The translations under genes were made by a program, and so were the position numbers. The notes under the pieces are model-generated. The model did not search any database, had not been told where the DNA came from, and saw nothing but the letters and a program-made list of their open reading frames with translations. Shown in pieces: positions 48,316 to 58,126 of a DNA stretch of 64,000 nucleotides. How positions within the stretch are numbered: the first letter of the stretch is position 1; every line of letters begins with the position of its first letter. The stretch spans positions 1 through 64,000 of the forward strand of contig NZ_WYDP01000007.1 of the NCBI RefSeq assembly GCF_009904055.1, written 5' to 3'. Source of the DNA: Rubellimicrobium sp. CFH 75288. GTDB lineage: Bacteria; Pseudomonadota; Alphaproteobacteria; Rhodobacterales; Rhodobacteraceae.

Positions 48316-48818
48316 TGGGCGTCGTGGCCGATATCGGGCGGAGCTTCCGCAACGGGCCCCGGGTCGTGATGCGGGAGCACATGGCCCGGGGTCAGCAGGA
48401 AACGCGGGCCTTCGCCTTTCTGATGATCGGCTGCGTCCTGGTGTTTGTCGCGCAATGGCCGCGCCTTGTGCGGGTCTCCCGGGAGGAGGGCCGCGAGATG
48501 GCCCAGCTTCTCGCCTACGAGATGCTGGCCTGGCTCATCATCTGGCCCCTGATCTTCTATGCGCTGGCCGGTCTGGCCCATGTCATCTCGCGGCTGGCCG
48601 GGGGGCAGGGGACCGCCTACGGCGCCCGGCTTGCGCTGTTCTGGTCATGGCTGGCGGCGGTCCCGCTGGGCCTGCTCTACGGCGTGGCGGCAGCGCTCGC
48701 CGGACCGTCGCTGCTGGCGAACCTCGTCGGCGCAGCCTGGATCGCGGCCTTCCTGCTGTTCTGGATCCTGTGCCAGCGCGAGGCGGGTGCCGTGGAGCAC
48801 CGATCCCATGCGGCCTGA
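48315..48818 (+). CDS. YIP1-family membrane protein 1
   Basis: A 167-residue inner-membrane protein resembling the YIP1 fold. Four membrane helices are likely, at about residues 33-50, 70-90, 105-128 and 132-152. The N-terminus is a short amphipathic stretch with an RNGPRVVMREHM segment. It starts on the last base of sufD (TGATG) and overlaps the second YIP1-like gene by 11 bases, so it is part of the suf operon. Its link to Fe-S assembly is only positional. Confidence 0.75.
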   Translation: MGVVADIGRSFRNGPRVVMREHMARGQQETRAFAFLMIGCVLVFVAQWPRLVRVSREEGREMAQLLAYEMLAWLIIWPLIFYALAGLAHVISRLAGGQGTAYGARLALFWSWLAAVPLGLLYGVAAALAGPSLLANLVGAAWIAAFLLFWILCQREAGAVEHRSHAA

Positions 48819-49407
48819 ACCGGACATCGCGCTTCTTCCCATGCTCCGCGAAAGCGTGGTGGCACCCGGCGCCACCGCGACGAGGCTGCTGGCATGGCGC
48901 CTGCCGCTGCGCACCATCCTCGAGGCGATGGTTCTGGTCGCGGTCATCGACGCGATCCTTGCCGGCCTTCTGGGCCGTGGCACGCCGTTGCTGCCGGGGG
49001 TGGACGGCGATGGCGTCACGATCGGCCCGATGGTCCATGCGCTCATCCTGATCGGATCGCTGATCCTGTCGGCCGGGGCGATCCAGACCGGAGGGCAGCT
49101 TCTCGGGGGCATGGGGTCGTTCCGCGAGGCGCTGCTGCTGATGACCTGGCTGGAGGTGCTGTCGGTCATGGTGCAGGTGGTGCAGCTCGTCGCCTCGCTG
49201 ATCCTGCCGCCTCTGGCTGGACTGGTCGGGCTTGCGGGTCTCGCGGTGCTGCTCTGGTGTCTCGTCCACTTCGTCCGGGCGCTGCACCGGTTCGACGGGT
49301 GGGGCCGGACGCTGGGGACGCTGGTCCTGGCGATGTTCGCCGCCGCCATCGCCGTCTCGATCGTGGCGGGCCTGTTCGTCGGCGTGGAGGGTGCCGGTCA
49401 TGTATGA
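48808..49407 (+). CDS. YIP1-family membrane protein 2
   Basis: A 199-residue inner-membrane protein of the YIP1 family with about five helices. The first residues ([29 protein letters not shown]) form the amphipathic lead-in typical of the family. The helices that follow include [15 protein letters not shown] and [14 protein letters not shown]. It overlaps the preceding gene by 11 bases and sufS by eight. A pair of YIP1-like genes between sufD and sufS appears to be a regular feature of Rhodobacterales suf operons. Function unknown. Confidence 0.8.
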   Translation: MRPEPDIALLPMLRESVVAPGATATRLLAWRLPLRTILEAMVLVAVIDAILAGLLGRGTPLLPGVDGDGVTIGPMVHALILIGSLILSAGAIQTGGQLLGGMGSFREALLLMTWLEVLSVMVQVVQLVASLILPPLAGLVGLAGLAVLLWCLVHFVRALHRFDGWGRTLGTLVLAMFAAAIAVSIVAGLFVGVEGAGHV

Positions 49408-50617
49408 CGTCGAGGCGATCAGGGCCGACTTTCCCATCCTGTCGCGGCAGGTCCACGGCCGGCCTCTGGTCTATCTGGACAACGCCGCCTCCGCACAGAA
49501 GCCGCAGGCGGTGATCGAGGCGGTCCGCCGCGGCTATGCGGAGGAATATGCGAACGTCCATCGGGGCCTGCACTTCCTGTCGAACCTCGCCACCGACCGC
49601 TACGAGGCCGTCCGGGGCAAGCTGGCCGACTTCCTCCATGCCTCGAGCCCCGAGGAGATCGTGCTGACCACGGGGACGACGCAGGGGATCAACCTCGTCG
49701 CCTATGGCTGGGCGATGCCCCGGATCGGGGCGGGCGACAACATCGTGCTGTCGATCCTGGAACACCATGCCAACATCGTCCCGTGGCATTTCATCCGCGA
49801 ACGACAGGGCGCCGAGCTGCGCTGGGTGGAATGCGGCCGGGACGGCAGCCTCGACCCGCAGGCAGTGCTTGATGCCATCGATTCGCGCACACGCCTTGTC
49901 GCGGTGACGCATCTGTCGAACGTCACGGGAACGGTCGTCGATGTGGCCGCCATCTGCGCGGGCGCCCGCGAGCGTGGTGTTCCGGTTCTGGTGGACGGGA
50001 GTCAGGCCGCCGTTCACATGCCGGTGGACGTGCAGGCCATCGGCTGCGACTTCTATCCGGTCACGGGCCACAAGCTCTACGGACCTTCCGCCTCGGGCGG
50101 CCTGTTCATCCGGCGCGACCGCATGGCCGAGATGCGCCCGTTCCTGGGGGGCGGCGACATGATCCGCGAGGTGACGCGCGACCGCGTGACCTATGCCGAC
50201 CCGCCGCTGATGTTCGAGGCGGGCACCCCCGGCATCGTCCCGACCATCGGGCTGGGAGCCGCCCTCGACTATCTGACGGGCTTGGGCATGGAGAATGTCG
50301 CGGCTCACGAGGCACGTCTGCGCGACTACGCGCGCGAGCGGCTCGAATCGTTCGGCTGGCTCCGGCTTCAGGGAACGGCGCCCGGCAAGGCGGCCGTCTT
50401 TTCCTTCTCCATGGAGGGCGCCCACGCCCATGACCTCGCCACCGTTCTCGACCGCCGCGGCATCGCCGTCCGCGCGGGGACGCATTGCGCCATGCCGCTG
50501 CTCGAGTTCTTCGGACAGATGGCGACCTGCCGTGCGTCCTTCGGGCTCTACAACACGATTGCGGAGGTGGACGCGCTGATCGACGCGCTGGAGTTCTGCC
50601 ACGATCTCTTCGCGTGA
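49400..50617 (+). CDS. sufS: Cysteine desulfurase SufS
   Basis: A 405-residue class-II cysteine desulfurase supplying persulfide to SufBCD. It has [29 protein letters not shown], the PLP-lysine in [16 protein letters not shown], and the active-site Cys in [15 protein letters not shown] with the short class-II loop. The ATG is inside the end of the second YIP1 gene. No SufE or SufA gene is seen in this operon, so sulfur transfer partners must lie elsewhere. It is the last gene before tRNA-Arg, whose promoter starts four bases after the stop. Confidence 0.97.
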   Translation: MYDVEAIRADFPILSRQVHGRPLVYLDNAASAQKPQAVIEAVRRGYAEEYANVHRGLHFLSNLATDRYEAVRGKLADFLHASSPEEIVLTTGTTQGINLVAYGWAMPRIGAGDNIVLSILEHHANIVPWHFIRERQGAELRWVECGRDGSLDPQAVLDAIDSRTRLVAVTHLSNVTGTVVDVAAICAGARERGVPVLVDGSQAAVHMPVDVQAIGCDFYPVTGHKLYGPSASGGLFIRRDRMAEMRPFLGGGDMIREVTRDRVTYADPPLMFEAGTPGIVPTIGLGAALDYLTGLGMENVAAHEARLRDYARERLESFGWLRLQGTAPGKAAVFSFSMEGAHAHDLATVLDRRGIAVRAGTHCAMPLLEFFGQMATCRASFGLYNTIAEVDALIDALEFCHDLFA

Positions 50618-50620
50618 GGC

Positions 50621-50649
50621 TTGCGACCGCCGGCGCGATCGCCTATGCC
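50621..50649 (+). promoter_or_regulatory. Promoter of tRNA-Arg
   Basis: A -35 box TTGCGA (50621-50626) and a -10 box TATGCC (50644-50649) are 17 bases apart. The mature tRNA begins ten bases after the -10. The layout matches the tRNA-Ser promoter. Confidence 0.6.
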
Positions 50650-50659
50650 GCTCGCGCGG

Positions 50660-50736
50660 GCACCCGTAGCTCAGCTGGATAGAGTGCTGCCCTCCGAAGG
50701 CAGAGGTCACAGGTTCGAATCCTGTCGGGTGCGCCA
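50660..50736 (+). tRNA. tRNA-Arg (anticodon CCG)
   Basis: A 77-base tRNA with encoded CCA. The acceptor arms are GCACCCG and CGGGTGC. The D-loop is AGCTGGATA, the anticodon loop CTCCGAA reads CCG (arginine, CGG codons), and the T-loop is TTCGAAT. The gap from 50,737 to 50,900 holds nothing I can name. Confidence 0.96.
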
Positions 50737-50900
50737 CAAGATAGGAGAGTTCCGGGAAGCGCTCCGAACCTGCTCCCCGGAAACGCCCCTCAGATCCTCC
50801 CGGTCATGCCCGCCGCGCCCCTTTCATCTGCGAACAGGATGGGGCGCGTTTGCGCCGTCGCACGGTGGCGGCCGTCCGGCTGCGGCGGGGGCCGCCGGTT

Positions 50901-53900
50901 CTATTCCGCGACGTGCAGACGTGGCCGCGGCGTCGCCTCTGCCTCGAGCCTGAGCAGCCGCTGTTCCAGAGCCAGCCGCTCCGCCCGCTCGACCGCCACG
51001 GCTTGAGCCAGATCGCGCGGGTCGGGCAGGGCAGGTTCCTCCTCACGCGGGCCGACGAGCCCGCCGAACAGGCGCGCCAGCAGTCGCTGGAGGTCGTCCA
51101 TGATGAGGAAGAAGGAGGGCACCACGACCAGGCTCAGGACCGTCGACATCAGGATGCCGCCGATCACCGCTGTCGCCATGGGCGCGCGAAAGCTGCCTCC
51201 GTCCCCCACGCCTAGCGCCGAAGGCAGCATGCCCGCCGACATCGCGATGGACGTCATGATGATGGGCCGTGCGCGCTTGTGGCCCGCTTCCGCGACCGCG
51301 GTGAGGCGGTCCATGCCGCGGGCGCGCATCTCGATCGCGAAATCCACCAGCAGGATGGCGTTCTTGGTCACGATGCCCATGAGCATCAGGATGCCGATGA
51401 GCACGGGCATGGAGACCGGACTGTTGGTCAGGATCAGCGCCGCGGCGACCCCGCCGATGGCAAGAGGCAGCGAGAACAGGATGGTGAAAGGCTGGATCAC
51501 CGACTTGAAGAGGAGGATGAGGACCCCCAGCACCATGAACAGGCCCAGCACCATGGAGTTGGTGAAGCTCTGGAACAGTTCGGCCTGGATCTCCGCATCC
51601 CCCGATTCCGCCGTCCTGACGCCCGGCGGAAGGTCCACAGAGGCCACGATCTCCTCGAACCGCGCGGTGGCGACGCCGAGCGGGACGCCCGGCGGCAGGT
51701 TTGCGCCGATCGTCGCCACCCGCTCGCGGTTCAGACGCCGGACCATGGACGGCCCCTCCGCCACCGTCAGATCCGCGACCGCCGACAGCGGGACCGAGGC
51801 TCCGGTGGCGGTCGGGATGCGCAGGGCTGCCAGCCGCACCAGATCGTCCCGGGCATCCGCCGACAGCCGGACCCGGACCGGGATCAGGCGGTCGTCGATG
51901 GAGACCTTAGCCAGCGCGGCATCGAAATCGCCGAGCGTCGCCACGCGCAATGTCTCGGCAAGGGCCGCCGTGGTCACGCCCAAGCGGGCCGCTTCGTCGG
52001 GGCGCGGGGTGATCTGGATCTCGGGCCGGGGCAGGGCGCCTTCCGTCGCCACGGCCTGCAGGAGGGGATCAGCGCGAAGCGCCTCCTCCAGCCGGCGCAC
52101 GGCCAAGTTCAGAGCCTGCTCGTCGGTCGAGAGGATGGAATAGGAGATGTCCCGGCCACCCCCGCCGGGTCCCATGTTGAGCTTCCACGCCCGCATGTCG
52201 GGCAACGGCGCGAGACGCTCGGCCACCTCCTGTTCGATCTCGGACTGGGGACGGATGCGGCCCTTGGGCGCCACCTGCGGGATCAGGTCGCCGAGGATCG
52301 GGATGCGCCAGCCGATCTCGAGCAGCTTGCGCTCGAGCGAGTGGTCGCGGGGATCGAGCATGATCGAGACGGAGGCGCGCCGCACGTCGAGATCGCCGGT
52401 CGGGGACGTGCCGCCCAGAACAAACACCCGATCCACGCCGTCGATGTCGGCCACAGCCTCGCGGATGCGGTCTGTCGCGGCGCGGGTCTCGTCCAGGGTG
52501 GAACCGGGGGGCAGCTCGACGGAGACCGAGATGCGCCCCGAATCGTCCTCGGGCATGAAGGAGCCGGGGATCTGCGCCATGTAGTAGATCGAGACCGCCA
52601 GGACGCCGAAGGCGGCCAGCAGCGTGAGGTAGCGCGCGCGCAGCGTGGCCCGCACGAGCCGCAGATACCCCCGCATCAGGAGGCCATCGCGGTGCTCGTG
52701 ACCCGCCGCGTCGCGCGCCCGCATGAGATAGGCCGCCATGAGCGGGGTGATGAGACGCGCGACAAGCAGCGAGAACAGCACCGCGATGGCAACGGTCATG
52801 CCGAACTGGCGGAAGTACTGGCCGGGGATGCCGGGCATGAAGGAGACGGGAACGAACACGGCCACGATCGTCATCGTCGTGGCAATCACGGCCAGACCGA
52901 TCTCGTCGGCGGCATCCATGGCAGCGCGGAACGGCGTCTTGCCCATACGGATGTGCCGCTGGATGTTCTCGATCTCCACGATGGCGTCATCCACGAGGAT
53001 GCCCGTAGCCAGCGTGATAGCCAGAAAGGACACGAGGTTGAGCGAGAAGCCCAGCACGTCCATCAGCCAGAAGGTCGGCACGGCCGAGAGCGGCAGGGCG
53101 ACCGCAGCGATGAGGGTGGCCCGCCAGTTGCGCAGGAAGGCGAGCACCACAAGAACGGCGAGGATGGCCCCCTCGATCAGCGTGTGGATGGCCGCCTTGT
53201 AGTTACCGTAGGTGAAGCTCACGTTGTCATCGACGAGCGTCAGCGACACGCCGGGATGGGCGGCCAGGATCGCCTCCAGCGTGGCCTCCGTGGTCTCGGC
53301 CACGGACACCTCGGAGGCGCCCTTGGCGCGGAACACCGAAAAGGCCACAACCTCCTGCCCATCGACCCGGGCGAAGGACCGAAGCTCCTCGAAGGTGTCG
53401 GTGACGGTTCCCAGATCGGCGAGGCGGACCTGCCGCCCCCCCGGCAGCGCGATGGGGGTTTCGGCCAGCCGCGCGGCGTCGCCCTGATCGCCCAAAAGGC
53501 GGATCGCCTGCTCGCCCGAGCCGATCGCGCTCCGACCCGCCCCGAGGCTTACATTCGTGGCCCTGAGCTGCTGGCTGACGGCGGCCGCCGTGATCCCGTA
53601 GGCATCGAGACGCGAGGGATCGAGCTCGACCCGGATTTCCCGGTCCGATCCACCATAGCGGGTGACGCGGCCGATCCCCGGGCGACCCTGAAGCTCGGAC
53701 TTGATCGTGTCGTCCACGAAGAACGACAATTCCTCGAAGGTCATGCCCGGCGCGGTGACGGCATAGGTCAGGATCGCCTGACCCTCGACATCGATCTTGG
53801 CGACCACGGGATCATCGACACCGGCCGGCAGATTGCCGCGAATCCGATCAATGGCGTCCTTGGTGTCCTGCACCGCCTGGGCCGTGGGCACCTCCATGCG

Positions 53901-54185
53901 GTATTCGACGATCGTCGTGGACTGGCCGTCCACCACGGTCGAACTGACGTTCTTGACGCCCGCGATGCCGGCCACGGCGTCCTCGATCTCGCGCGTGACC
54001 TGACTTTCCATTTCGGCCGGAGCCGCACCCGACTGGGTGACGGTAATCGCCACCACCGGCACGTCGATGGCCGGAAAGCGCGTGATCGGCAGCGCGTTGA
54101 AGCTCTGCCAGCCCAGGATCATCAGCAGGGCAAAGGCCAGAAGCGGCGCGACAGGGTTGCGGATGGACCAGGCCGAGAAGTTCAT
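50901..54185 (-). CDS. RND multidrug efflux transporter
   Basis: A 1094-residue inner-membrane RND pump with the 12-helix layout and two large periplasmic loops. Proton-relay residues are present: the Asp pair in GILVDDAIVEIENI (near residue 400) and the Lys in GIVTKNAILLVDFAIEM (helix 10). The opening NFSAWSIRNPVAPLLAFALLMILGW is typical of the family, as is the GSFMPEDDSGRI segment. It carries about 55 extra charged residues after the last helix. It should export drugs or small hydrophobic compounds with the periplasmic adaptor encoded just upstream (four-base overlap). No outer-membrane channel is encoded here. Confidence 0.95.
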   Translation of the reverse strand: MNFSAWSIRNPVAPLLAFALLMILGWQSFNALPITRFPAIDVPVVAITVTQSGAAPAEMESQVTREIEDAVAGIAGVKNVSSTVVDGQSTTIVEYRMEVPTAQAVQDTKDAIDRIRGNLPAGVDDPVVAKIDVEGQAILTYAVTAPGMTFEELSFFVDDTIKSELQGRPGIGRVTRYGGSDREIRVELDPSRLDAYGITAAAVSQQLRATNVSLGAGRSAIGSGEQAIRLLGDQGDAARLAETPIALPGGRQVRLADLGTVTDTFEELRSFARVDGQEVVAFSVFRAKGASEVSVAETTEATLEAILAAHPGVSLTLVDDNVSFTYGNYKAAIHTLIEGAILAVLVVLAFLRNWRATLIAAVALPLSAVPTFWLMDVLGFSLNLVSFLAITLATGILVDDAIVEIENIQRHIRMGKTPFRAAMDAADEIGLAVIATTMTIVAVFVPVSFMPGIPGQYFRQFGMTVAIAVLFSLLVARLITPLMAAYLMRARDAAGHEHRDGLLMRGYLRLVRATLRARYLTLLAAFGVLAVSIYYMAQIPGSFMPEDDSGRISVSVELPPGSTLDETRAATDRIREAVADIDGVDRVFVLGGTSPTGDLDVRRASVSIMLDPRDHSLERKLLEIGWRIPILGDLIPQVAPKGRIRPQSEIEQEVAERLAPLPDMRAWKLNMGPGGGGRDISYSILSTDEQALNLAVRRLEEALRADPLLQAVATEGALPRPEIQITPRPDEAARLGVTTAALAETLRVATLGDFDAALAKVSIDDRLIPVRVRLSADARDDLVRLAALRIPTATGASVPLSAVADLTVAEGPSMVRRLNRERVATIGANLPPGVPLGVATARFEEIVASVDLPPGVRTAESGDAEIQAELFQSFTNSMVLGLFMVLGVLILLFKSVIQPFTILFSLPLAIGGVAAALILTNSPVSMPVLIGILMLMGIVTKNAILLVDFAIEMRARGMDRLTAVAEAGHKRARPIIMTSIAMSAGMLPSALGVGDGGSFRAPMATAVIGGILMSTVLSLVVVPSFFLIMDDLQRLLARLFGGLVGPREEEPALPDPRDLAQAVAVERAERLALEQRLLRLEAEATPRPRLHVAE

Positions 54186-55393
54186 GGCGTATCCTCTCCG
54201 TCGGCAGCAGATCGTGCCGCCACCCGCTGATCGGCGTCGGGGATCGAGTTGACGCGATCCCCGGCCCGCACGAAGGCTCCGGCCTTCGTCACCACCAGAT
54301 CACCGGGGGACAGACCCTCCACCACCCCGATGAGCGAGCCGTCGCGGATGCCGGTCCGCACCGCTACCTGTTCGGCCACACCGTCGCGGATGCGCATGAC
54401 GCTGGTCCCCTCGGCCCCCGTCCCGATCGCGGTGACGGGCACCGCAAGCTGGCGCTCCTCGCGCAGAAGGATCTCGGCGGTCAGGAACATTCCCTGGACG
54501 ACGCGGGCGTCGTCGTCGAGCGCGATGCGGGCGACGCCCATGCGCGTCTGGGGGTTGATGGTCGGCTCCACGAGGCGGACCACGCCCTCGATCGGCGCGG
54601 TCGATCCCACGGCCGTCATGGTCGCCCGTTGTCCGGGCGAAACCCGCAGCAGATCCCCTTCGGCCAGTTCCGCCCGCAACTCCAGTTCGCCGTCGCGCAC
54701 CAGGGTGAAGAGAGGGCCGGCGGCCGCGCTGGCCACGGCACCCACCTGGGCGTTGCGGCCGACCACCAGTCCGGACACCGGAGCCCGCACCTCGGTCCGG
54801 GCCAACTGCAGTTCGGCATTGGCGATCTGCGCCTCCACCAGTTCCATCTGCGCACGGGCCGCCTCAACTCCCTGCTCGGCGACCCCGACGGCGGCCCGGG
54901 CGGCGATGGCGGCGGCCTGGGCCTGATCGGCCTGGGCACGGGGGACGGTCCCCTCCTGGGCAAGCCGGGCAGTTCGCTCGGCCACGCGCTCGGCCTCCTC
55001 GGCATTGGCGACCGCCTGGACGAGGCTCGCCTCGGCCTGCGCGATTTGCGCCCGCACGGAGGCCCGGTTGGCCGCCAGCTGCGAGAGTTGCAGCTCGAGC
55101 GTCGCCGTGGAGAGGCGCGCCAGCACGTCGCCTTCCTCCACCCGGTCGCCCACATCCGCCAGCAGCGCGTCGATGGGCTGTCCTTCGACCAGAGGCGAGA
55201 CCTGCACCTCCTCCACCGGAGCGACGAGGCCGGAGGCGATGACCCGGTCCCGCAGGGTCTGCACGGTCACCTCGCTCACGGTGACGGAAGGCAGGGTCAG
55301 GTCGACGGCAGGGCCCGGTTCCTGGGCCGCAGCCGACAGCCCGAGGATCAGCAGCAGCATCAGCCATCCGAAGCGGCGGATCGGACGAGCCAT
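54182..55393 (-). CDS. RND efflux periplasmic adaptor (MFP)
   Basis: A 403-residue membrane-fusion protein. A signal peptide (IRRFGWLMLLLILGLSAAAQ) is followed by the split biotinyl-lipoyl domain (SPLVEGQPIDALLADVGDRVEEGDVLARLS, and later VRAPVSGLVVGRNAQVGAV). Between them is a long Ala-rich alpha-hairpin coiled coil (about residues 110-195). The beta-barrel and membrane-proximal domains follow. There is no lipobox Cys, so it is probably released or N-terminally anchored. It sits one base after tetR and overlaps the pump gene by four bases. Confidence 0.94.
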   Translation of the reverse strand: MARPIRRFGWLMLLLILGLSAAAQEPGPAVDLTLPSVTVSEVTVQTLRDRVIASGLVAPVEEVQVSPLVEGQPIDALLADVGDRVEEGDVLARLSTATLELQLSQLAANRASVRAQIAQAEASLVQAVANAEEAERVAERTARLAQEGTVPRAQADQAQAAAIAARAAVGVAEQGVEAARAQMELVEAQIANAELQLARTEVRAPVSGLVVGRNAQVGAVASAAAGPLFTLVRDGELELRAELAEGDLLRVSPGQRATMTAVGSTAPIEGVVRLVEPTINPQTRMGVARIALDDDARVVQGMFLTAEILLREERQLAVPVTAIGTGAEGTSVMRIRDGVAEQVAVRTGIRDGSLIGVVEGLSPGDLVVTKAGAFVRAGDRVNSIPDADQRVAARSAADGEDTP

Positions 55394-55394
55394 G

Positions 55395-56039
55395 TCAGCC
55401 CTCCACCTCGCCGGAGCAGGCTTCGAGCATGATCCGCTCGATCGTCCGGAGCAGATGCTCTGCAAGGGCGGTATCCTGGGAGTCGCGCAACAGATGACTG
55501 GACATCGCCCCGTGCATGATGACGTAGACCAGACGGGCCGGAGTTCCGAACCGGTGCAGCGCCTCGTCCTCGGACAGCCCGCCCACCGCGAGGCCCATGA
55601 CGCGCGCAAGGCGGCGGACGATCCCGTCCTCCATCCGCGCGAGGATCGCCGCCACCTCGGGCTTGCGGGCCGCTGCGGCGGTGATCTCCGCCCAGAGGGT
55701 CTCTTCGCCGCCGCATCGCTCCTCCATGCGCTTGCGCAGGAGCGTTCTCAGCGTCGCGATCGGCCGGGGCGAGGCGGCGATCAGGCGGAACTCGTCCTCC
55801 ACCGCGGCCAGGTCGCGGGCGACCATGGCCTCCACGATGGCCGCCTTGGACGGGAAATACCGGTAGAAGTTTCCGGCGCTCATGCCAGCGGACCGCGCCA
55901 GATCCTGCATGGAGGCACCATCGAAACCCTTCTCGACAAAGGCTGCCCGGGCCGCCGCGAGCAGACCCGCCTCACGCTCGCCGAATTCCGGTGCGGGCTC
56001 CGGGGTCATGCCGATCTGAGCGGGAATGTCGTCCGGCAT
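55395..56039 (-). CDS. TetR/AcrR-family repressor of the efflux operon
   Basis: A 214-residue TetR regulator. Its DNA-binding domain is GASMQDLARSAGMSAGNFYRYFPSKAAIVEAM (about residues 40-71). The ligand domain is Ala/Arg/Glu rich and shows the TetR_C_6/YcdC-type layout. It is the first gene of the tetR-MFP-RND operon on the minus strand. A perfect 18-base palindrome lies 19 bases before its ATG, so it very likely represses itself and the pump until a substrate binds. Confidence 0.93.
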   Translation of the reverse strand: MPDDIPAQIGMTPEPAPEFGEREAGLLAAARAAFVEKGFDGASMQDLARSAGMSAGNFYRYFPSKAAIVEAMVARDLAAVEDEFRLIAASPRPIATLRTLLRKRMEERCGGEETLWAEITAAAARKPEVAAILARMEDGIVRRLARVMGLAVGGLSEDEALHRFGTPARLVYVIMHGAMSSHLLRDSQDTALAEHLLRTIERIMLEACSGEVEG

Positions 56040-56057
56040 GAGTCTTCACCTGAGAGA

Positions 56058-56075
56058 TGAATGAACGTTCATTCA
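56058..56075. promoter_or_regulatory. TetR operator palindrome
   Basis: TGAATGAACGTTCATTCA is a perfect 9+9 inverted repeat in the region where the tetR-MFP-RND promoter must lie. The AATGAACGTTCATT core resembles operators of AcrR-type repressors. It is the natural binding site for the TetR encoded next to it. Confidence 0.8.
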
Positions 56076-56165
56076 GGTGGACGCTGCATTGCAGCTTGTC
56101 AAGACATGCCGCGGATACGCAGTCGGACCCCTGCCCGATCACTGCATGCCCGGACCCCTGACCCG

Positions 56166-58115
56166 TCAGGCGCGGCAGCCGATGAGCGCCACATCGAGCA
56201 GCGTGAGGACCTTCCTCTCGATCGCGGCCGCGTCCAGATCGGCTTCGGCATACATGTCCCTGGGCGAGGCCTGGTCGATAAAGCGGTCGGGCAGCACGAG
56301 GCTGCGGAAGCGCAGGCCGCTGTCGAACACGCCTTCTTCCGCCAGAAGATGCGCCACATGGGACCCGAAGCCGCCCACGGCACCCTCCTCGATCGTCACC
56401 AGTCCATCGTGGCGGCGGGCCAGATCGAGGATCAGGTCGCGGTCGAGCGGCTTGGCGAACCGGGCATCCGCCACGGTCGGCCGGATGCCGCGCGCACCCA
56501 GCGCTTCGGCTGCCTTGAGCGTCTCCTCCAGCCGGGTGCCGAAGGAGAGCAGGGCCACCCCCGATCCGTCGCGGACCATGCGGCCGCGGCCGATCTCGAG
56601 GGGCGGGGCATCCCAGTCGATCTCGGCGCCCACGCCCTCGCCCCGAGGAAAGCGGAAGGCGATGGGGCCGCTGTCATGCCGGGCGGCTGTCGCCACCATG
56701 CGGGCCAGTTCGGCCTCGTCGGCGGCGGCCATGACGGTGAAGCCCGGCAGGTTCGAGAGATAGGCGATGTCGAAGGCACCCGCATGGGTGGCACCGTCGG
56801 CGCCGACCAGACCAGCCCGGTCGATGGCGAACCGCACGGGCAAGCCCTGGATGGCCACGTCGTGCACCACCTGGTCGTAACCCCGCTGCAGGAAGGTCGA
56901 ATAGATGGCGCAGAACGGCCTCAGCCCACCGGCGGCCATGGCGGCACAGAAGGTGACGGCATGCTGCTCGGCGATGCCCACGTCGAAGCAGCGGCCCGGA
57001 AAGCGGTCGGCGAACTTGGCCAGACCCGTGCCGTCGGGCATCGCGGCGGTGACGGCCACGATCCGGCTGTCGCGCGCGGCCTGACGGATCAGGGCATCGG
57101 CGAAGACGGACGTGTAGGAGGGGGCGTTGGACGGCGCCTTGACCTGGGCGCCGGTGACCACGTCGAACTTGTTGACGCCATGCCCCTTGTCGCGTGCCGC
57201 CTCGGCCGGGGCATAGCCCTTGCCCTTCTGGGTGATGGCGTGGATCAGGACAGGACCCGTGGCGCGGGCGCGGGCGGTGCGCAGGACCGCCAGCAAGGTC
57301 TCCATGTCGTGCCCGTCGATGGGTCCCACATAGGAGAAGCCCAGTTCGTCGAACAGCGTCCCGTGCCCAATGGCGAGGTGCTTGAGCGCATCCTTGGCGC
57401 GTTTCGCGCCTTCCCGAAGGGGCTGGGGCAGCAGGTCGGCGGCAGCCTTGGCCGCTGCCTTCAGGTCCTGGAACGGCGCGCCGGCGTAGAGGCGGGCAAG
57501 ATAAGCCGACATCGCGCCGACCGGCGGGGCGATGGACATCTCGTTGTCGTTGAGGACGACGAACAGGCGACCCCCCCAATGCCCGGCATTGTTGAGCGCC
57601 TCGTAGGCCTGTCCGGCACTGATGGCCCCGTCCCCGATGACGGCGATGCAATCTCCGATTCCGTGTCCGTCTTCGGGTTGCCCGCCGAGCTGCCGCGCAA
57701 CTGCGTAGCCGAGCGCGGCGGAGACCGAGGTGGAGGAATGCGCCGCCCCGAATGGGTCGAAGGCCGATTCGCTGCGCTTGGTGAAGCCCGACAGCCCACC
57801 GCGCTGGCGCAGCGTGCGGATCCGGTCCCGCCGCCCGGTCAGGATCTTGTGGGGATAGGCCTGATGGCCCACGTCCCAGATGAGGCGGTCCCGCGGCGTC
57901 TCGAACACGGCATGAAGCGCGACCGTCAGTTCCACCACCCCCAGACCCGCCCCCAGATGCCCGCCCGTCACCGAGACGGCCGAGATCGTCTCGGCCCGCA
58001 ATTCGTCGGCGACCTGGCGCAGTTCCGCATCCGACAGGTCGCGCAGGTCGCGCGGCTGGTGGATCCGGTCGAGAAGCGGCGTGGGAGGGCGGTCTGCGGG
58101 AGAAACGGCGGTCAT
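56166..58115 (-). CDS. dxs: 1-deoxy-D-xylulose-5-phosphate synthase
   Basis: A 649-residue thiamine-diphosphate enzyme that makes DXP from pyruvate and glyceraldehyde phosphate, the entry step of the MEP isoprenoid pathway. It has [18 protein letters not shown], the ThDP motif from [20 protein letters not shown] to LNDNEMSI, and the transketolase middle domain with [18 protein letters not shown]. The C-terminal domain begins near residue 495. The ATG at 58115 is chosen by family start. It is the last gene of a minus-strand operon behind ispA (11-base gap). Confidence 0.97.
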   Translation of the reverse strand: MTAVSPADRPPTPLLDRIHQPRDLRDLSDAELRQVADELRAETISAVSVTGGHLGAGLGVVELTVALHAVFETPRDRLIWDVGHQAYPHKILTGRRDRIRTLRQRGGLSGFTKRSESAFDPFGAAHSSTSVSAALGYAVARQLGGQPEDGHGIGDCIAVIGDGAISAGQAYEALNNAGHWGGRLFVVLNDNEMSIAPPVGAMSAYLARLYAGAPFQDLKAAAKAAADLLPQPLREGAKRAKDALKHLAIGHGTLFDELGFSYVGPIDGHDMETLLAVLRTARARATGPVLIHAITQKGKGYAPAEAARDKGHGVNKFDVVTGAQVKAPSNAPSYTSVFADALIRQAARDSRIVAVTAAMPDGTGLAKFADRFPGRCFDVGIAEQHAVTFCAAMAAGGLRPFCAIYSTFLQRGYDQVVHDVAIQGLPVRFAIDRAGLVGADGATHAGAFDIAYLSNLPGFTVMAAADEAELARMVATAARHDSGPIAFRFPRGEGVGAEIDWDAPPLEIGRGRMVRDGSGVALLSFGTRLEETLKAAEALGARGIRPTVADARFAKPLDRDLILDLARRHDGLVTIEEGAVGGFGSHVAHLLAEEGVFDSGLRFRSLVLPDRFIDQASPRDMYAEADLDAAAIERKVLTLLDVALIGCRA

Positions 58116-58126
58116 GACTCGCACCT

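Noticed and set aside
50865-50900. GC-rich inverted repeat after the RND gene
   Set aside because: Stem arms are imperfect and there is no T-run, so I do not call a terminator.
51279-54230. 983-codon open frame on the plus strand
   Set aside because: Antisense to the RND pump; composition is that of a shadow frame.
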